DNA from: Caenorhabditis elegans
Taxonomy: Eukaryota; Nematoda; Chromadorea; Rhabditida; Rhabditidae
Length of the DNA stretch: 64,000 nt
NCBI RefSeq assembly: GCF_000002985.6
Contig: NC_003283.11
Location: 8,184,001 to 8,248,000, forward strand
Reading direction: 5' to 3'
The translations under genes were made by a program, and so were the position numbers. Below the pieces are notes generated by a model, which saw nothing but the letters and a program-made list of their open reading frames with translations, was not told the DNA's origin and made no database searches. Shown piece by piece: positions 1 through 11,802 of the stretch. How positions within the stretch are numbered: position 1 is the first letter of the stretch; every line of letters starts with the position of its first letter.

Positions 1-394
1 GTACGAAAAGAAAATAAATGAACCGATTGGTTCAATGGAGCCCGTAAATCGACACAAGCGCTACAGTAGTCATTTAAAGAATTACTGTAGTTTTCACAAC
101 AAGATATTTTGCACGTCAAATATGTTGCACAATACGTATGTATTCTCAGAAATTTAGTCTTCCCGTTATAACAATTTAGCAATGCTGAAAAATATATAAA
201 ATAAGACAATTAATTGTGAAATATCGCAAAATAAAAATACGGTAAGAATGAAATATTCAACTTCAAAACTCAATTTTTAAATTTTGGGAAATCTCTTTGG
301 AAGAAATTCGAATAGGTATGTAGATTTGCCAAAATAATGAAATAAAAAGTTATATGTGCCATTATTTTTAGAATTCTTGAATTTCTCCTTCCAG

Positions 395-1772
395 GCACGA
401 ATTTCTCTCCAAATCAGAGGCTGAGTTTGCCCTGAAACTACTCCATCAACAGGATCACTCTCAGTCTTTTGTTTTCTCACCAATTGCTATTTCATTGGCT
501 TTATATTCTCTATATGAGGCAGCTAGAGGTGAAACTCGTAGTCAGATTCACGATTGTCTTTTCAAAAATGCCACTGATGGAGAGATGGTAACACATTTTT
601 CAAACGTCTCCACCGCACTTTCAGCAATGAAAAAAGATCCTCAAGTGAAAATTTGCAATCATATCATATGCAGGTACTTAGGTTTCGTTTTGAAAATTTT
701 ATTTGAACTAACTTGTTTCAGAAATGGAATTAAAACCGAGTCATTGTGTTTAGATAAAGTAAAGTTACTTTATAATTGTGAAGTGTCATCACACGATTTA
801 GACAATGAAAAAGAAACTATAAAAACAATAAACAAATTGATACGAGAAAATACGGATGGACACATTAAGAAAATTAATACCAAAATAAGTATTGATAAAG
901 GTAAGTCACCATCATCATACTTAAAGTTTTAGAATTAAATGTTTAGATCAAGTTGTAGTATTTCTCAGTGCTGCATGTTTTGAAGCTCAATGGCAGAACA
1001 AGTTCCATAAATTATCTACTTCCAAAAAAGAGTTTTTCTGCACAGCAAACTCACACAGAAACATAAAATTCTTACACGCAACTGGTGCTAACAGAAAATA
1101 CTGTGAAAACGACAAATTCCAAGTTCTTAGTCTTCCATATACAGACAGTTCGTTTGAAATGACAATTTTTCTTCCAAAAGAACAATTTGGATTGGCTGAA
1201 GCATTGAAAACACTGGGGACGTCTACCATTCAAGAACTGAAGTCAAATGTTTCTAACTATCTAGTTAATGTAAGTGCTTCCATTAGTTAAAAAATATGCT
1301 TTTTATTTCAGGTTCAAATTCCAATATGGCGGAATGAAACAGAGATTGATCTGAATAGCACACTTCAGGCGATTGGAATAACAAAGATACTTAACGAGTC
1401 TGCTTATATAGGGAATTTTGCAGAAAATGTTCATATTTCAGAATTTATTCACAAGGCAATAATTGAGGTAACCAAACGTTTTTTAATAATTTTTCCAATT
1501 TCGTCTAGTTTCTTTGCATCGTTTAAGGATTTCTTCTATAAGCTATAAGATTTAGTTGTATGCTGGAAATGTTTGCCTAATTCTTGATATTAACTTTATT
1601 TTCTTCATAGGTTAACGAAAATGGCACTTCTCCTGCAACTAACACCAAAGTTATAACAAAACGATGGCGAGAGGAAACCGGCGAAATTCGAGATTTTATA
1701 GCAGACCATCCATTTTTATACACAATTCATTACAAGAATTCAATTTTGTTTATGGGTGTATTTGCTGGATGA
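395..1772 (+). CDS. Serpin-family protein, 5' exon not found
   Basis: Predicted exons 395-673, 722-900, 947-1269, 1312-1467 and 1611-1772. The protein has the serpin landmarks: SFVFSPIAISLALY near the N-terminus, a central sheet with NKFHKLSTSKKEFF, and the C-terminal DHPFLYTIHY and ILFMG signatures. AATAAA lies at 1791. The first exon found begins in codon phase 2 at HEFLSKSEAEFALKLL, and no suitable ATG with a compatible donor is visible upstream, so the initiator exon probably lies left of the window. Serpins trap serine or cysteine proteases through a mobile reactive loop whose hinge must be small and flexible. Here the hinge reads GTSPATNTK, with a proline where inhibitors have alanines, so inhibition is doubtful. 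No signal peptide is seen, as in the intracellular nematode SRP proteins. C. elegans srp-7 and srp-8 map here by memory; I cannot tell which this is. Confidence 0.85.
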
Positions 1773-2038
1773 TAACTAAATTTGACTATGAATAAAACCA
1801 CTTAATTAAAAAAAACATTTGTAAGTGGAGAAAAACTAGAAAAATGAATAAAGTTGTGAAGAAGATTCAAATCTTCTAATTCATAAAATCTTTACTCCAA
1901 GATGTCTATCCTTGATTTATCCAGTCTTCCGAGAATATGTGGCAGTTACTTTCTGGTTTTTGTCAGATCAAAATGCAGAAGATCTGCCTGCCATTTCTTG
2001 AACGTTTAAATACATTCATTAGATTGAAACATCGCTAG

Positions 2039-3319
2039 ATGGGTCCACAATATTCTTCAAAAACGTCGATTCTTCTAGCAATATTTGGAGCAAATCTACT
2101 TTTAAAAAGAACATTTGATTCTAGAGTAAGTTATTTATAACTTTTTGAAAGTTTTGATTTTATGAGCCACTACTATAAAATGAGCTTCAATATTTATTGA
2201 ACAATGTTTTTAAAGGATAATGTGGATTTACTACATAGATCAGCAGAATGTGTACAAGAAACAATTGAACCCCTCATGACAGGCGATTTGTGGAAGTTTT
2301 GGGGTCGTTTTCCGTATATTGTGAACAAATGCTCTCCATCTCTGAAACGAATAAAACTTGGAGAATTTCCTAATTCGGATGAATATAAATATCATTTTCT
2401 ACCACTTCACAAACTTCCGAATTGCTCGATTATTTCACTTGGAATTGGAAAAGATGTGAAAGCAGAAAAGAAAATGAAAGCATTAATGCCCAGCTGTAAC
2501 TTTTTTGGAGCTGATCCGGTTGATGAAGATAACAATGAACTTTTTTCAAGTTTTGGGAAATTTTTCAATATGGCAGTTGGGGATAGGAATGGAAGTTTTC
2601 GATCATATGTTCTGGAAGAAATTTATAGATATCAAGAAGTTTTGACAATCGATTTAGTTACGTTTATTAAAGCAAATGTGAGTTTTAAAAATAGAAATTA
2701 ATTTACTAGAACCTTTAAAACCTCCTTCGTAGGTTTTCGGCAAATTTAAATGAAATTTTATTTATTTTCATTTTTCACAATTTTTCTTGGTATTTTACAT
2801 CACTGCATAATGTATAAAATGGTGTTTTTTTTCAAAAAAAAACAATAATATCACATACTAGGTCCGACAGCAAACAATTGATCAACTTATGATAGATATT
2901 GAACATGCCGAGTATCCCGTGTTCCCTTTCATAGAGGAAAAGGGCCAGCTGGAAGATAATGGAATTATTGTTTGTCAGGTACCAACGTCATTCGAAATAT
3001 TTAAAGTTTACCTAATAATTTTCAGATTAACATTGAAATCCACAGCCCCATCGACGAAGATCGTGAAACGTTTGCCAACTTTTTGAGAAAAAATTTTGTG
3101 ACTCATCAGTGGATATTTATAAACTCGGAAATTCACCCATACTTCAAACATATCAGGTATCAAAGGATTGCCCAACAACTATAATTTAAGAATTTCAGAC
3201 TCTTCATGGTGAATGGAAGAAACCGAGAATGTCTGAAAAGATATTTTCTCAGTAGTGGAAAAAGTAGAAATACAAGAAAAACAAGAGAAGTTCATGTTGA
3301 AGATCATCTTTTTCAATGA
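2039..3319 (+). CDS. FkbM-type methyltransferase-like membrane-anchored protein
   Basis: Predicted exons 2039-2125, 2216-2677, 2862-2978, 3026-3156 and 3199-3319. The first exon encodes a hydrophobic stretch (SILLAIFGANLLL) that acts as signal anchor or signal peptide. The body has the layout of nematode Methyltransf_21 (FkbM) proteins: a glycine-rich SAM-binding strand (IISLGIGKD), an acidic strand-end (FFGADP), and the conserved MIDIEHAEYPVF motif in exon 3. In this family the DIE(H/G)AE motif sits after the SAM fold, so a methyltransferase fold is likely, but the substrate is unknown and these nematode members are not characterised to my knowledge. The start is chosen because it gives a hydrophobic leader that joins in phase across the GTAAGT donor at 2126. 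The next ATG (2204) lies inside intron 1. Confidence 0.75.
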
Positions 3320-3448
3320 ATATTTTAATTTAGGAAATAGGAAGTTTAATTGAAAGTTTTTTAACCTCTTCTGTAAATAAAGATGCATATAATAATAGAT
3401 CTTCTTTACCAATTTATTCCATAGAAGTTTATCAAAAAATGTGATTAT

Positions 3449-4467
3449 TCAAAATGTTGTTATTCTTCCAGGAGTGTGAATTGTTGATTTGTTTGCAATT
3501 GATACAACACTAAAAGCTTCCCTTTCTTTCCAGAACATCAACATTTGAAAATACGCCATCCTTATTTTTTTGTTCGTGAAAATTATTGTCAAACTGTTAA
3601 AGTAGCGTTTCCCACAAGGGTTCTGCCGGGTAAAAGGCTGGATTTTAACTATACCTTATCATATTTGAATTTGTATTTATTGAGACGATACATTGTAATC
3701 AAACTTGTTGCAATTCCAGTAAATGTGTCAATTGTGGTCAATGAGATAATGATTATTCTATGAAAATTGAAAGAAAGAAGACCTGAACAACAGCTAGGGG
3801 GTTTAGAAGCTATAGAGTGCCAGATGAAATATTTTCACACACTCCGAAATTTCAATAAAAATTTGAATTTTATAATCATCCTCCAGAATATAATTTTTTA
3901 GTAACTGACCAGTTTTTGAATATTGAGCCTGTGTTCCCCAATCCATAAAATAATATATCAACATCACAAGACCTCCAGGCAGTGTACAAATGAATGAAAA
4001 CATTGTTATGAAGATAAAATACGCTCTTATCGATGAATTGTCAAAGTACTTCAATTATTCTTTTAAATTCAAATACAAAACCGCTAGATTTAAGTTCTTA
4101 CCGTATTGTACCAAACACATGTTGCAGAAAGTCTGTTTACAGATAGAAGAATATTTCCTAAGTGGTTGAAAAATACTCCGTAATAAGACAAAACTACAAG
4201 GCAAGTGAAAATGAATATTGGCAGAAGTTGAGTATTATGAGTGAATTCAGAAGAGATAATTGTGAGACAATAAATACAATCGGAAGTTCCCATATAATAA
4301 AATATCAAAAAGAAACCATTTGCCTTTTTTGCATTTTTGATTACAATTATTAACAGAAAATAGTGAATAGTTACAGGAATACAAAAGCAACAAAGATAAT
4401 ATGGATCAAAAAGTCGCCATGTTTCAAAGTGACAATTGTTCACAGGAATTGAAGGTTTTGTAGACAT
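3449..4467 (-). CDS. Chemoreceptor-like GPCR lacking the TM6 exon (possible pseudogene)
   Basis: Predicted exons on the minus strand: 4467-4102, 4048-3910, 3782-3655 and 3622-3449. They encode TM1-TM5 of a nematode serpentine chemoreceptor of the Srg superfamily; the exact family (srg, srv or sru) is uncertain. Characteristic pieces are FETWRLFDPYYL before TM1 and NRLSATCVWYNT at the end of TM3. The downstream paralogue (4788-6116) has identical lengths for exons 2 and 3 (139 and 128 nt). Here the paralogue's TM6 exon is missing: exon 3 is followed after a 32-nt gap by an exon that begins midway through TM7 (NSLTIIFTNKKIR) and keeps the family tail ending GRITTF. The joined frame stays open (268 codons), but a six-helix receptor is unlikely to be functional. 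ATG 4467 aligns with the paralogue's start; an in-frame ATG at 4524 also exists. Confidence 0.6.
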
Positions 4468-4626
4468 TGTTTGATTTCCCTTGAAAAGAAAAACAAGAGG
4501 CTCTTCGCCTACGAGAAAACCCATTTTTGAACTCTATAATTATTTCCGCACAGAGGATTTGTTCCATATGATCTCTTCGGCAAAAATAAATATTCCAAAA
4601 TGAAATGAAATAAACTTGGCCGTTTT

Positions 4627-4733
4627 GGCTTTCCCACATTCCGCCTACTTTCTTGCCACCTTTTTGCCACCTTTTGTAAAATTAATACAATTCAGAAAAA
4701 GGTGGCAAAAAGGTGGGCGGGACGTGGAAAAGC
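4627..4733. repeat. Imperfect inverted repeat (hairpin element)
   Basis: Two arms of about 40 bases, one containing GCCACCTTTTTGCCACC and the other GGTGGCAAAAAGGTGG, are separated by about 20 bases (GTAAAATTAATACAATTCAG). The outer bases GGCTTT and AAAGCC also pair. Each arm contains an internal duplication of the GCCACC unit. It lies in the intergenic space upstream of the minus-strand GPCR gene. It could be a small palindromic MITE-like element or a transcribed hairpin; I see no target-site duplication that settles it. Confidence 0.7.
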
Positions 4734-4787
4734 CACAAATTTAATCTAAATTATCTATTGACCATGATTAAAATAAACATATAATTA

Positions 4788-6116
4788 TCAAAATACGGTT
4801 ATTCTATCGGAACTTGGTGCAACCAGAGTTGTTGATGCTCTGCTTACTGTTGTTCGGCACCGAGTAACATTGCCAGCTGATAGAATCAAAGTGAAATATT
4901 CTTTACGAATTTGTCGATTTGTGCACACAATTGTCAAACTGTTGAATGAGACCAAGAAGATTAGGAACATACGACTCTTAAATTATATTACAGATTGCAG
5001 TGTCAATCTTGCCCGATGTCAGCCAAAGTTTTATGTTCCATCTACGTTTGGACTGACTTAGACCTCAATTGGAATCGATTTACTAGATTTAACTGTCCGC
5101 CGTGTTGGAAACATAGTGACAACTTTTTTGCTGTTTTGGTATACTTTTCTTTGTTACAATAAAGTTTTCACAAAATGCCAAAAGAGTATTAATAACTCTT
5201 ACCAATTCATTCATAAATTGAGATTGTCCGGATACTTGAAAAATCATATCAATATTAAACATTGCAACTAGAACATCCGGAAAAATATGAAATGTTGTTA
5301 CCAAAAGGAGACTCTGAAATTGACAGTAACTACATATATTCTTTAGATTTATTTCACCTTATCGTAATTGATTTTATATTTTCTCAACCGATATAGAGTG
5401 AATAAACTTGTAAAAAAACTAATTAACGCATCAGTTATCATCATGACTGCTATGATAGTTCGATGAAAATTGAACGAATCCAAACCTGAAGAAATTACAA
5501 AAAATGCACATTTCACTTTTTAAGATTACCAGTCTTCCCGTATTGAGCACTTAAACTGTAGTCTTTAAAAAAATAAAAAATCATTAAAGTTCCTCCCGGA
5601 ATGGTTGCTATGAAAGATACCAATGAAATTATCAAAAAATATAACTTGATAAGGGGTTTGTCAAAATACTGAAATTATAAAATTTTTTTCATCGTCATTA
5701 AATTAGGAAGTACACAAAAACTACCTAAAAAGTGTGTTGAGCTTCAAATAACTTACAGTATTATACCACACCCAGGTGGCACAAAATCGATTAAGCGAAA
5801 GTAATCCATTTGAGAGTAAATTGAAAAATACTCCGTAATACGATGCTACCACGCAACAAACAAACGCAAAATCTGGCACCCAATTTGTATAATGGAAAAG
5901 TTCACATAAAAGTGTAACAACAAAATAAAAAATATCTGATATTCCCAAAATTGTAAAAATAAATAAGAAACTGTTATTTTCTTTCAGATGTGAAACAACT
6001 TTTAAAACGATAATATAGTGAATTGTAGCAGGAATGCAAAATATCAGATATAATGGATCATAAAGTCTCCAAGTTTCGAAATAAAAATAACTCGCCGGCT
6101 CTGTAGATGATGACAT
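4788..6116 (-). CDS. Serpentine chemoreceptor GPCR (Srg superfamily)
   Basis: Predicted exons: 6116-5757, 5668-5530, 5485-5358, 5313-5203 and 4976-4788, giving about 308 aa with seven hydrophobic segments. Exon 1 holds TM1-TM3 and ends in NRFCATWVWYNT. Exon 2 has YFDKPLIK then TM4 with a PGG turn. Exon 3 holds TM5 and ends YRLRKYKINYDK. Exon 4 is TM6. Exon 5 is TM7 (FLIFLVSFNSLTIVC) with a cytoplasmic NRQIRKEYF box, the usual seventh-helix end of nematode chemoreceptors. Reading through the exon 4 donor would instead stop at 5089 without a proper TM7, so the spliced form is preferred. Such receptors act in sensory neurons; the ligand cannot be inferred. The start at 6116 (MSSSTEP) aligns with the neighbouring paralogue; an in-frame upstream ATG at 6173 would add a hydrophobic leader. 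Confidence 0.7.
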
Positions 6117-6778
6117 TTTTATGAAGGGACTGGAAATTGAAATCATATAGAGCAACAAAACAATGTACGTCAATAAGATAGGTTGACTCTATAATTATTT
6201 TTAGTAGTTTTTTTTTTTGATTTCTCAATTTTTGGGACCAACAATTTTTTTTGGTTTGAATTTGTTGTATGATCTTTAAAACCCACCATTTTTGTGGTAA
6301 TTCAATTCACTTTTAAAACAAGGAACAATTTTTAATTTGTTCATGTACCTTGGAATGAAACCTATTTTATTGAAAAAAAAACGCCTTCTAAATAGGTCGA
6401 TACAATATATTGAGCTGCATAAGAGCACCTTAAAACAGAGAAAATTGCACCTGAAATCGCTTTCAGGCCATTAAAAAATAATGGTTTGAGAAAAGACTCA
6501 TAAGAGCTTTTTAGGTCTAGCGTTGATTTTATTAACTTGTGAACTTTATAGACTTGTGAACATTTTGAGACCGTTTCAAGATTTTTTTTAAAAACAAGTG
6601 AAATTGTTTGTCCAAATTAAAAATTTTCCGTGAACTTGGAGAAAATGCGTTCACTTGAATTTTATATTAATATTAAGAAAAAAAAAAGAAAAAACGATAT
6701 TTTTGAAAATTCGATCATTTCTCGATATCTCGAAACGATACTTTCTGTGAATAGCAACATTGTTTGGTTTGAAGCATC

Positions 6779-8002
6779 ATGTCAGCTGAACCATTGTGAG
6801 TTTCAAAGGACTTCCAAAAAAGGAGTTGAGTTGTAATGAGTCGTTATTGGGAAGGACTCCCACGCCCCCTGATTGCGTGCTAAAATCGTTTTCCTATTTC
6901 CAGCTTGTCGTTACCTTCAATCGCGTGATCAGCGTTGAGAGATTGGATGAGCGTTCGATTCCTGCAAACGCAGCCATTCGAAAGAAAGGATCTTCCGATA
7001 AAAGTGTGAAACCAAACGTCGGTTACATGTATTACAAACTTGTGCTCATTTATTTCCCACGTAGTAAACTTGGAATCAATGTGAAGTCGTATCAAAATGT
7101 GGTAGGCTACTTAAAACTGTATACTACTACTCGGTAAATCGCAACAGCATTCTGCAGGATTCGGCAACGTTTTTTTTTTTGAAACTAGACGCGGAGGAGG
7201 TGGGAGAGATTTTTGCACATTTCTTAACTTTGTCGAAGGTTCCGTAGATTGATGGTTTCACTAGGGAATTGAATATTATTTTTAAGTCAACAAAGTGTAT
7301 TCATTAAGCAACAAAGCGCGGTGTGTAGTGGAAAGCTGTTGCGACTTTCCGAGAATACTTAACATATAATATTTTTCATTTTAAAATCTATTTGTCCCAG
7401 GTATATGTGGAATCAACTGACAATACATGGGGCTCGACTACTCGTCGTTTCTTGTATCTCGGAGATGCCATTTTGAGAATTGATGACACTGAAATTCTAG
7501 ATCTTCCAACAACTCAAAATGCCCTTCGTACCGGGTTCTCGAAAAACGGTGTGGTAGGTTAATTGAATGTCTTAATTGCGTATAACATTGTGATTCAGGT
7601 AACAATTATTGTGGAGAGAGCTGTTCATCAAGAGTCCTACGCTTTCGTTCGATCTGTTATGGGCTTCAGTAAAGTTCTTGATCCAATGCTTCCACAAGAT
7701 GTCATTCAAACTTGCACGTATGTTTTGAATTCTAGAACTTTGAAACAACAGATATTGTTTAGAGCACGTTTGGCGTATCACAACAAACATGGATTCGCTG
7801 AACCAACACCAATTTTCAAGGGATATACAAAGTATTTTCATCTTATCAAGCTAACATTAATATTTCTTTCTACAGAGACTACAGCTCAGCTGGGCGGGTT
7901 TCAGTGACCAATACTGTCGAGATCAAAAGTATTCGTACTGAACAATTAAATCCGGAAATACTTCAAAACGTTCCTGATTTTTCGAATCCAGAGAATAAGT
8001 GA
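6779..8002 (+). CDS. PDZ-domain protein
   Basis: Predicted exons 6779-6795, 6933-7101, 7401-7553, 7599-7831 and 7876-8002. The conserved part is a PDZ-like fold starting at YYKLVLIYFPRSKLGINVK, continuing with RFLYLGDAILRIDD (the LGD..L.ID core) and SKNGVVTIIVERA. It is followed by a helical region (SKVLDPMLPQDVIQTC) and an acidic C-terminus. PDZ domains bind short C-terminal peptides; no other catalytic domain is visible, so an adaptor role is inferred. The 5' end is the weak part. The short MSAEPF exon joins in frame only to an acceptor at 6932, whereas a stronger TTTCCAG acceptor at 6903 would give a premature stop. If that acceptor takes a trans-spliced leader, translation would begin at the ATG near 7026. 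Confidence 0.7.
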
Positions 8003-8764
8003 ACTCGTAGAATTTAGATTTGAAATGAAGTAAATCATTTGCTAACAGCGAAATATTTTAAAAATAAGGTTTTCATAACAAAATGCTAAAGTAATACAAA
8101 ACAGAAAGACATTTTGAACTTCGTGGGAAAAAATTTGGTTATCGGAGCACAATTGTGTCTACCTCGTCGGAGTCATGATCAAAAAAAAATTAAAATCGAG
8201 AAATGTACAGAAATTGAGATCAGGGTATGAATTGAAAAAATAGTTGATGTAAACGATCAGCAAAATGGAGCCGATGAAGCTGTTATCGAAACTTTTTTGA
8301 CGATGGGAATGTCTTTTTCTGGAAAAATAATTTATGTTTAATTAGTGTTGTGCTGTAATGAATGCATCGTTTAATGAAACACTGATTTCTCATTCTTTGA
8401 ATATAATTATCTCGAATTCGAAAACAATACACACATAATTGGTGAGCTATGTATATAGTGAGCTCTATAAATGTAAAAATTGATAAGTTACGAATGTGAA
8501 GTTGAACAATGCTTGCTGTGATTGAGAGATACTAGCATTCGTATAGTAATCATAAAACACATGAATGACAAAACAAGTTCATATTCAAACCGTTTCAATG
8601 CTTTCCGTGGAATCGGGACTCTGTTTTTGAGAAAATTAATTTTTGAGAGAATAGAGTGTGAAAATTGGAGTTTTTTCAAATGGGCTACAGTTGTTACGGA
8701 TTTTTTTTACGCGACGCCTATTTGAGGCATCGACGGCGTTAAACAAAAACTTAAATATTTTAGT
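8003..8764. other. Intergenic, no gene seen
   Basis: This is the 3' flank shared by the convergent PDZ gene (+) and the four-TM gene (-). Open frames are short and lack splice support. I see no repeat or RNA gene. Confidence 0.6.
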
Positions 8765-11700
8765 TTAAATCATAAAATGTTTTAACAGTAAGTTTGAAAA
8801 TTGAACCAACTTACTTTCAGGTGACCTACTCATTTTGCTTCTAGAATGGCCTCCAGGCTGCCCATGATCGGACGATCTCCTCCTGTGATGTTTTTCTTTA
8901 TAAAACACAGCAACCTCGTCATAATGATCTCCGCTATCAACACTTCTATTCTTTTTCAGCGAAGGTCGCCGAGTGACAGAGGTTTTTTGAGATTCTCTGA
9001 AAATATTTTTCATTTATTTAGTCATTATTTTCAAAATATCCAAACACATGCAAGTTCAGAATGACTAGAAACTTAATTTTGAATTCTCTGTATAAATTGC
9101 AAAGACTTACCTTGAACTCTCACTTGATTTTAATTTAGCATATCTTTTTGGCATATTTGGTGAATCTTTAGATTCTGCATGATGAATATGTTCTTTGTGA
9201 TGATGTTCTTTTGTAGATGACATTCTTCTTAAATCATCTTCAATTCTACTCGTCCCTTCAGATGCTGTCTTTTTTACAGATCTTGGTTGTTTCTCTTTTT
9301 TCGGGGTTTCAGATAATCCTCTATTTACACGATGGGATACTGTGGAATTAGTCGAACCTCGTCGTTCTTCTGATCTTGAATTACTTCGATTCAATTTTTG
9401 ATTCGTTTTTGATGGAGATGGTTCTTTAATTTCATCTTCTGGAATCGGGCTTAATGGTGGTGTTTCAAGGGATTCAATTCTGTAATGATAAGGAATTTTA
9501 AACAAAGAGTCGTTTCATGACTTACCTTGCCAGTTCGACAGTATCCTTTTTTACGCTTTCACGTTTTCCAGCTTCAACATCAGTGTTCCATTGCACATGA
9601 AATCCTTTATTTTTCACTTCTTTCTTTGGATGATCATATTGTCCCTTGTACTGTTGGAATCCACCACCCCAGCTTGTCGTTCTCCATAATCCATTTTCTT
9701 TTGCTATTCGAACCCGTTCACTGCATCTTTCAAATGCAGATTCTCGACGGCGTCGGTTGTCTTCTATGTCCTAAAAGTCATAGTGCTTCTTCTACTGATG
9801 CAAATATTATTTACTTCACGTTTTTATCAAAGATCTTATTGGTCCAGTTGTTCTCACACACTCACTACAAATGTTTTAAAAACAACATTTGAGTTTTTCT
9901 CTTAAAAACATGTGTTCATTTTGTAGCAAATTCCAGACTTTTGATAAACTTATTTTTCAGTAAAATCTCAAAACTCAACATTCTTTTTCAACATCACATG
10001 TTCCATTGTTCCCTACTCATTTTCACTGTCAGTACTAACTCATCTGAAATCACTTTTCCCACTCCTTCACGAGAAAAACAAAAGCGTTCGAGATCAAATG
10101 AGTGGCGATAAAGAGAAGAAAACTTACGGCCAAGTATAAGCTACATCGGATCACTGAGGAAAACAAATAGCTTTGTAATGCAGCGAGCACTAGTAACAAA
10201 CTGGCCAACCACATACGTTCGAACATTGATTGAATCTGAAAGTGTTCTATGATTGACTTCGAAAAAACGAAAACATACCATAAACGATCGATGATGAACT
10301 ATTAGGTCACCATAAAAATATGAAAATGCATAAAGTACAAAATAACCAACAGAGAATAACAGAAAGACTGCTTGAACAACAATATGCGGTAAAATCAAGC
10401 AAGAAGTATCACTCGCTACTCCGCAAAATAAACAGAGAACGGAGAATAAAATTAGAACCATCATTAGTATAACAACGTAATCGAAAATGAGTGTGACGTT
10501 GAAATGATTGAATTGAAATATCAGACAATCCCGGAATATGCTGAAAAAATAAATTTAAATTTGTTTTAAATACATTTGTTTGTTGAAATCAAAAAAATTG
10601 AAATTTGTCTAAAGCTGAAGAAAGCCATTCTGAATTCAAGCATAAAGTCTTATTTGCGGTATTTCAAATTCAGTACATTTTTGTACATTTACTAATTTTG
10701 AGACACTTTTACTCTATAGTAGAATTAGCTATGTGCCCATTTGAAATGTTTTGCTCTTCCTCTTTCTTAGATTTTAGTTTATTTTACTGTCTCAAGTGCC
10801 ATATGTCGAAGTTAACAAAAACAGTACACTAATAAATATGTACATACTTCAAAATTAACTACTTTTTTTCCATTTTATTCACACTTTCCTGCTACTTTCT
10901 CTTTCAACAATATTTTAAAATTACTTTTTTGCACATGATGATGAATGCTGATTCTTCCATAACACTTGTTGTACTGCTCCAATAAGTACCGAAACTGCAA
11001 TTATCGCTTCAATAACTCCAAGAAACGCTGCTCCTGTAAGAAATGATAGTATGATGTTTGTGTGTAACAGTAGAACGAACAATTGCAAGAAACAGATGAT
11101 ACGTTCAATTAGTTAGGTCAGACAATGTGACAGGCGTGCGGTTGTGATTCGTTTGAGTGTGAACTTAGTGCAAATGTGCTTTTGCTTTAAATTGAATGTG
11201 AAGTAATTTATAAATAGATACTTAGTAGTACTTTCATACTTTACATCGTTTTTTGATCACTTTCAAGTTTATTGCAGCAAAGTCTATCGAACAAACTTTT
11301 TGGGTAAAAACGAAACTGCTCAAAGAACATAAGGCTTCAGGAATAAAATATAAGAGTCTCAGGCATATCAAGTTTTATTGTAGGTAAACGTATTTCAGGA
11401 ATTCAAAAATTGGTGAAAATAAAAACTATGGTCGTTCAGTATTATTTGAAAGTTGTAGTTTTTACAGATCTAATTTTGAAAGAAACTGGTTGAAGAAAAC
11501 TATTGGATTATGTCAATCGATATCCTTCTTAATTGGAACATTCGAATTTAAGCAAACATTTAGCAATCAACATTCGTTGACTTTTTGGTTTTTTCAACTT
11601 ATTGATCCTTTCAGAAATGACAACTTGTTATATCCACTTGTCAAGGCTTCTTTTCAAACATTTTTAGAAATGACTCACCTAGTTTGATGTGACACATGTT

Positions 11701-11802
11701 GCAACAAGTTCGGTTAAAGTTTTTCTGTCGAACAGCTAATTGGGCAGCTTCTGCTACATTTATCGGTTTAGTGGGGTTCACGGAGCCGAGCCGTTCCGTC
11801 AT
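8765..11802 (-). CDS. Four-TM protein with long basic, Ser-rich disordered tail
   Basis: Predicted exons: 11802-11679, 11033-10925, 10540-10279, 10235-10128, 9770-9526, 9479-9111 and 8996-8765. The N-terminus carries a CCNMCHIK cysteine pair just before TM1 (FLGVIEAIIAVSVLIGAV), then two adjacent segments around LILFSVLCLFCGV and VVQAVFLLFSVGYFVLYAF, and TM4 (MWLASLLLVLAAL). This order resembles LAPTM-like and related nematode four-TM membrane proteins. After TM4 comes a charged cytoplasmic region with RTTSWGGGFQQYKGQYDHP, and then about 200 residues rich in Ser, Arg, Glu and His (HHHKEHIHH, KHHRRRSS), predicted disordered with proline-directed sites (TPPLSPIPE). Function is unknown; the tail suggests phosphorylation or scaffolding. 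The C-terminus is uncertain: a GTAAGT near 8812 could splice to a tiny last exon. Confidence 0.65.

Noticed and set aside
5089-5202. Early stop of the second GPCR at 5089
   Set aside because: This is read-through of the exon 4 donor; splicing to 4976 supplies a proper TM7 and the family tail.
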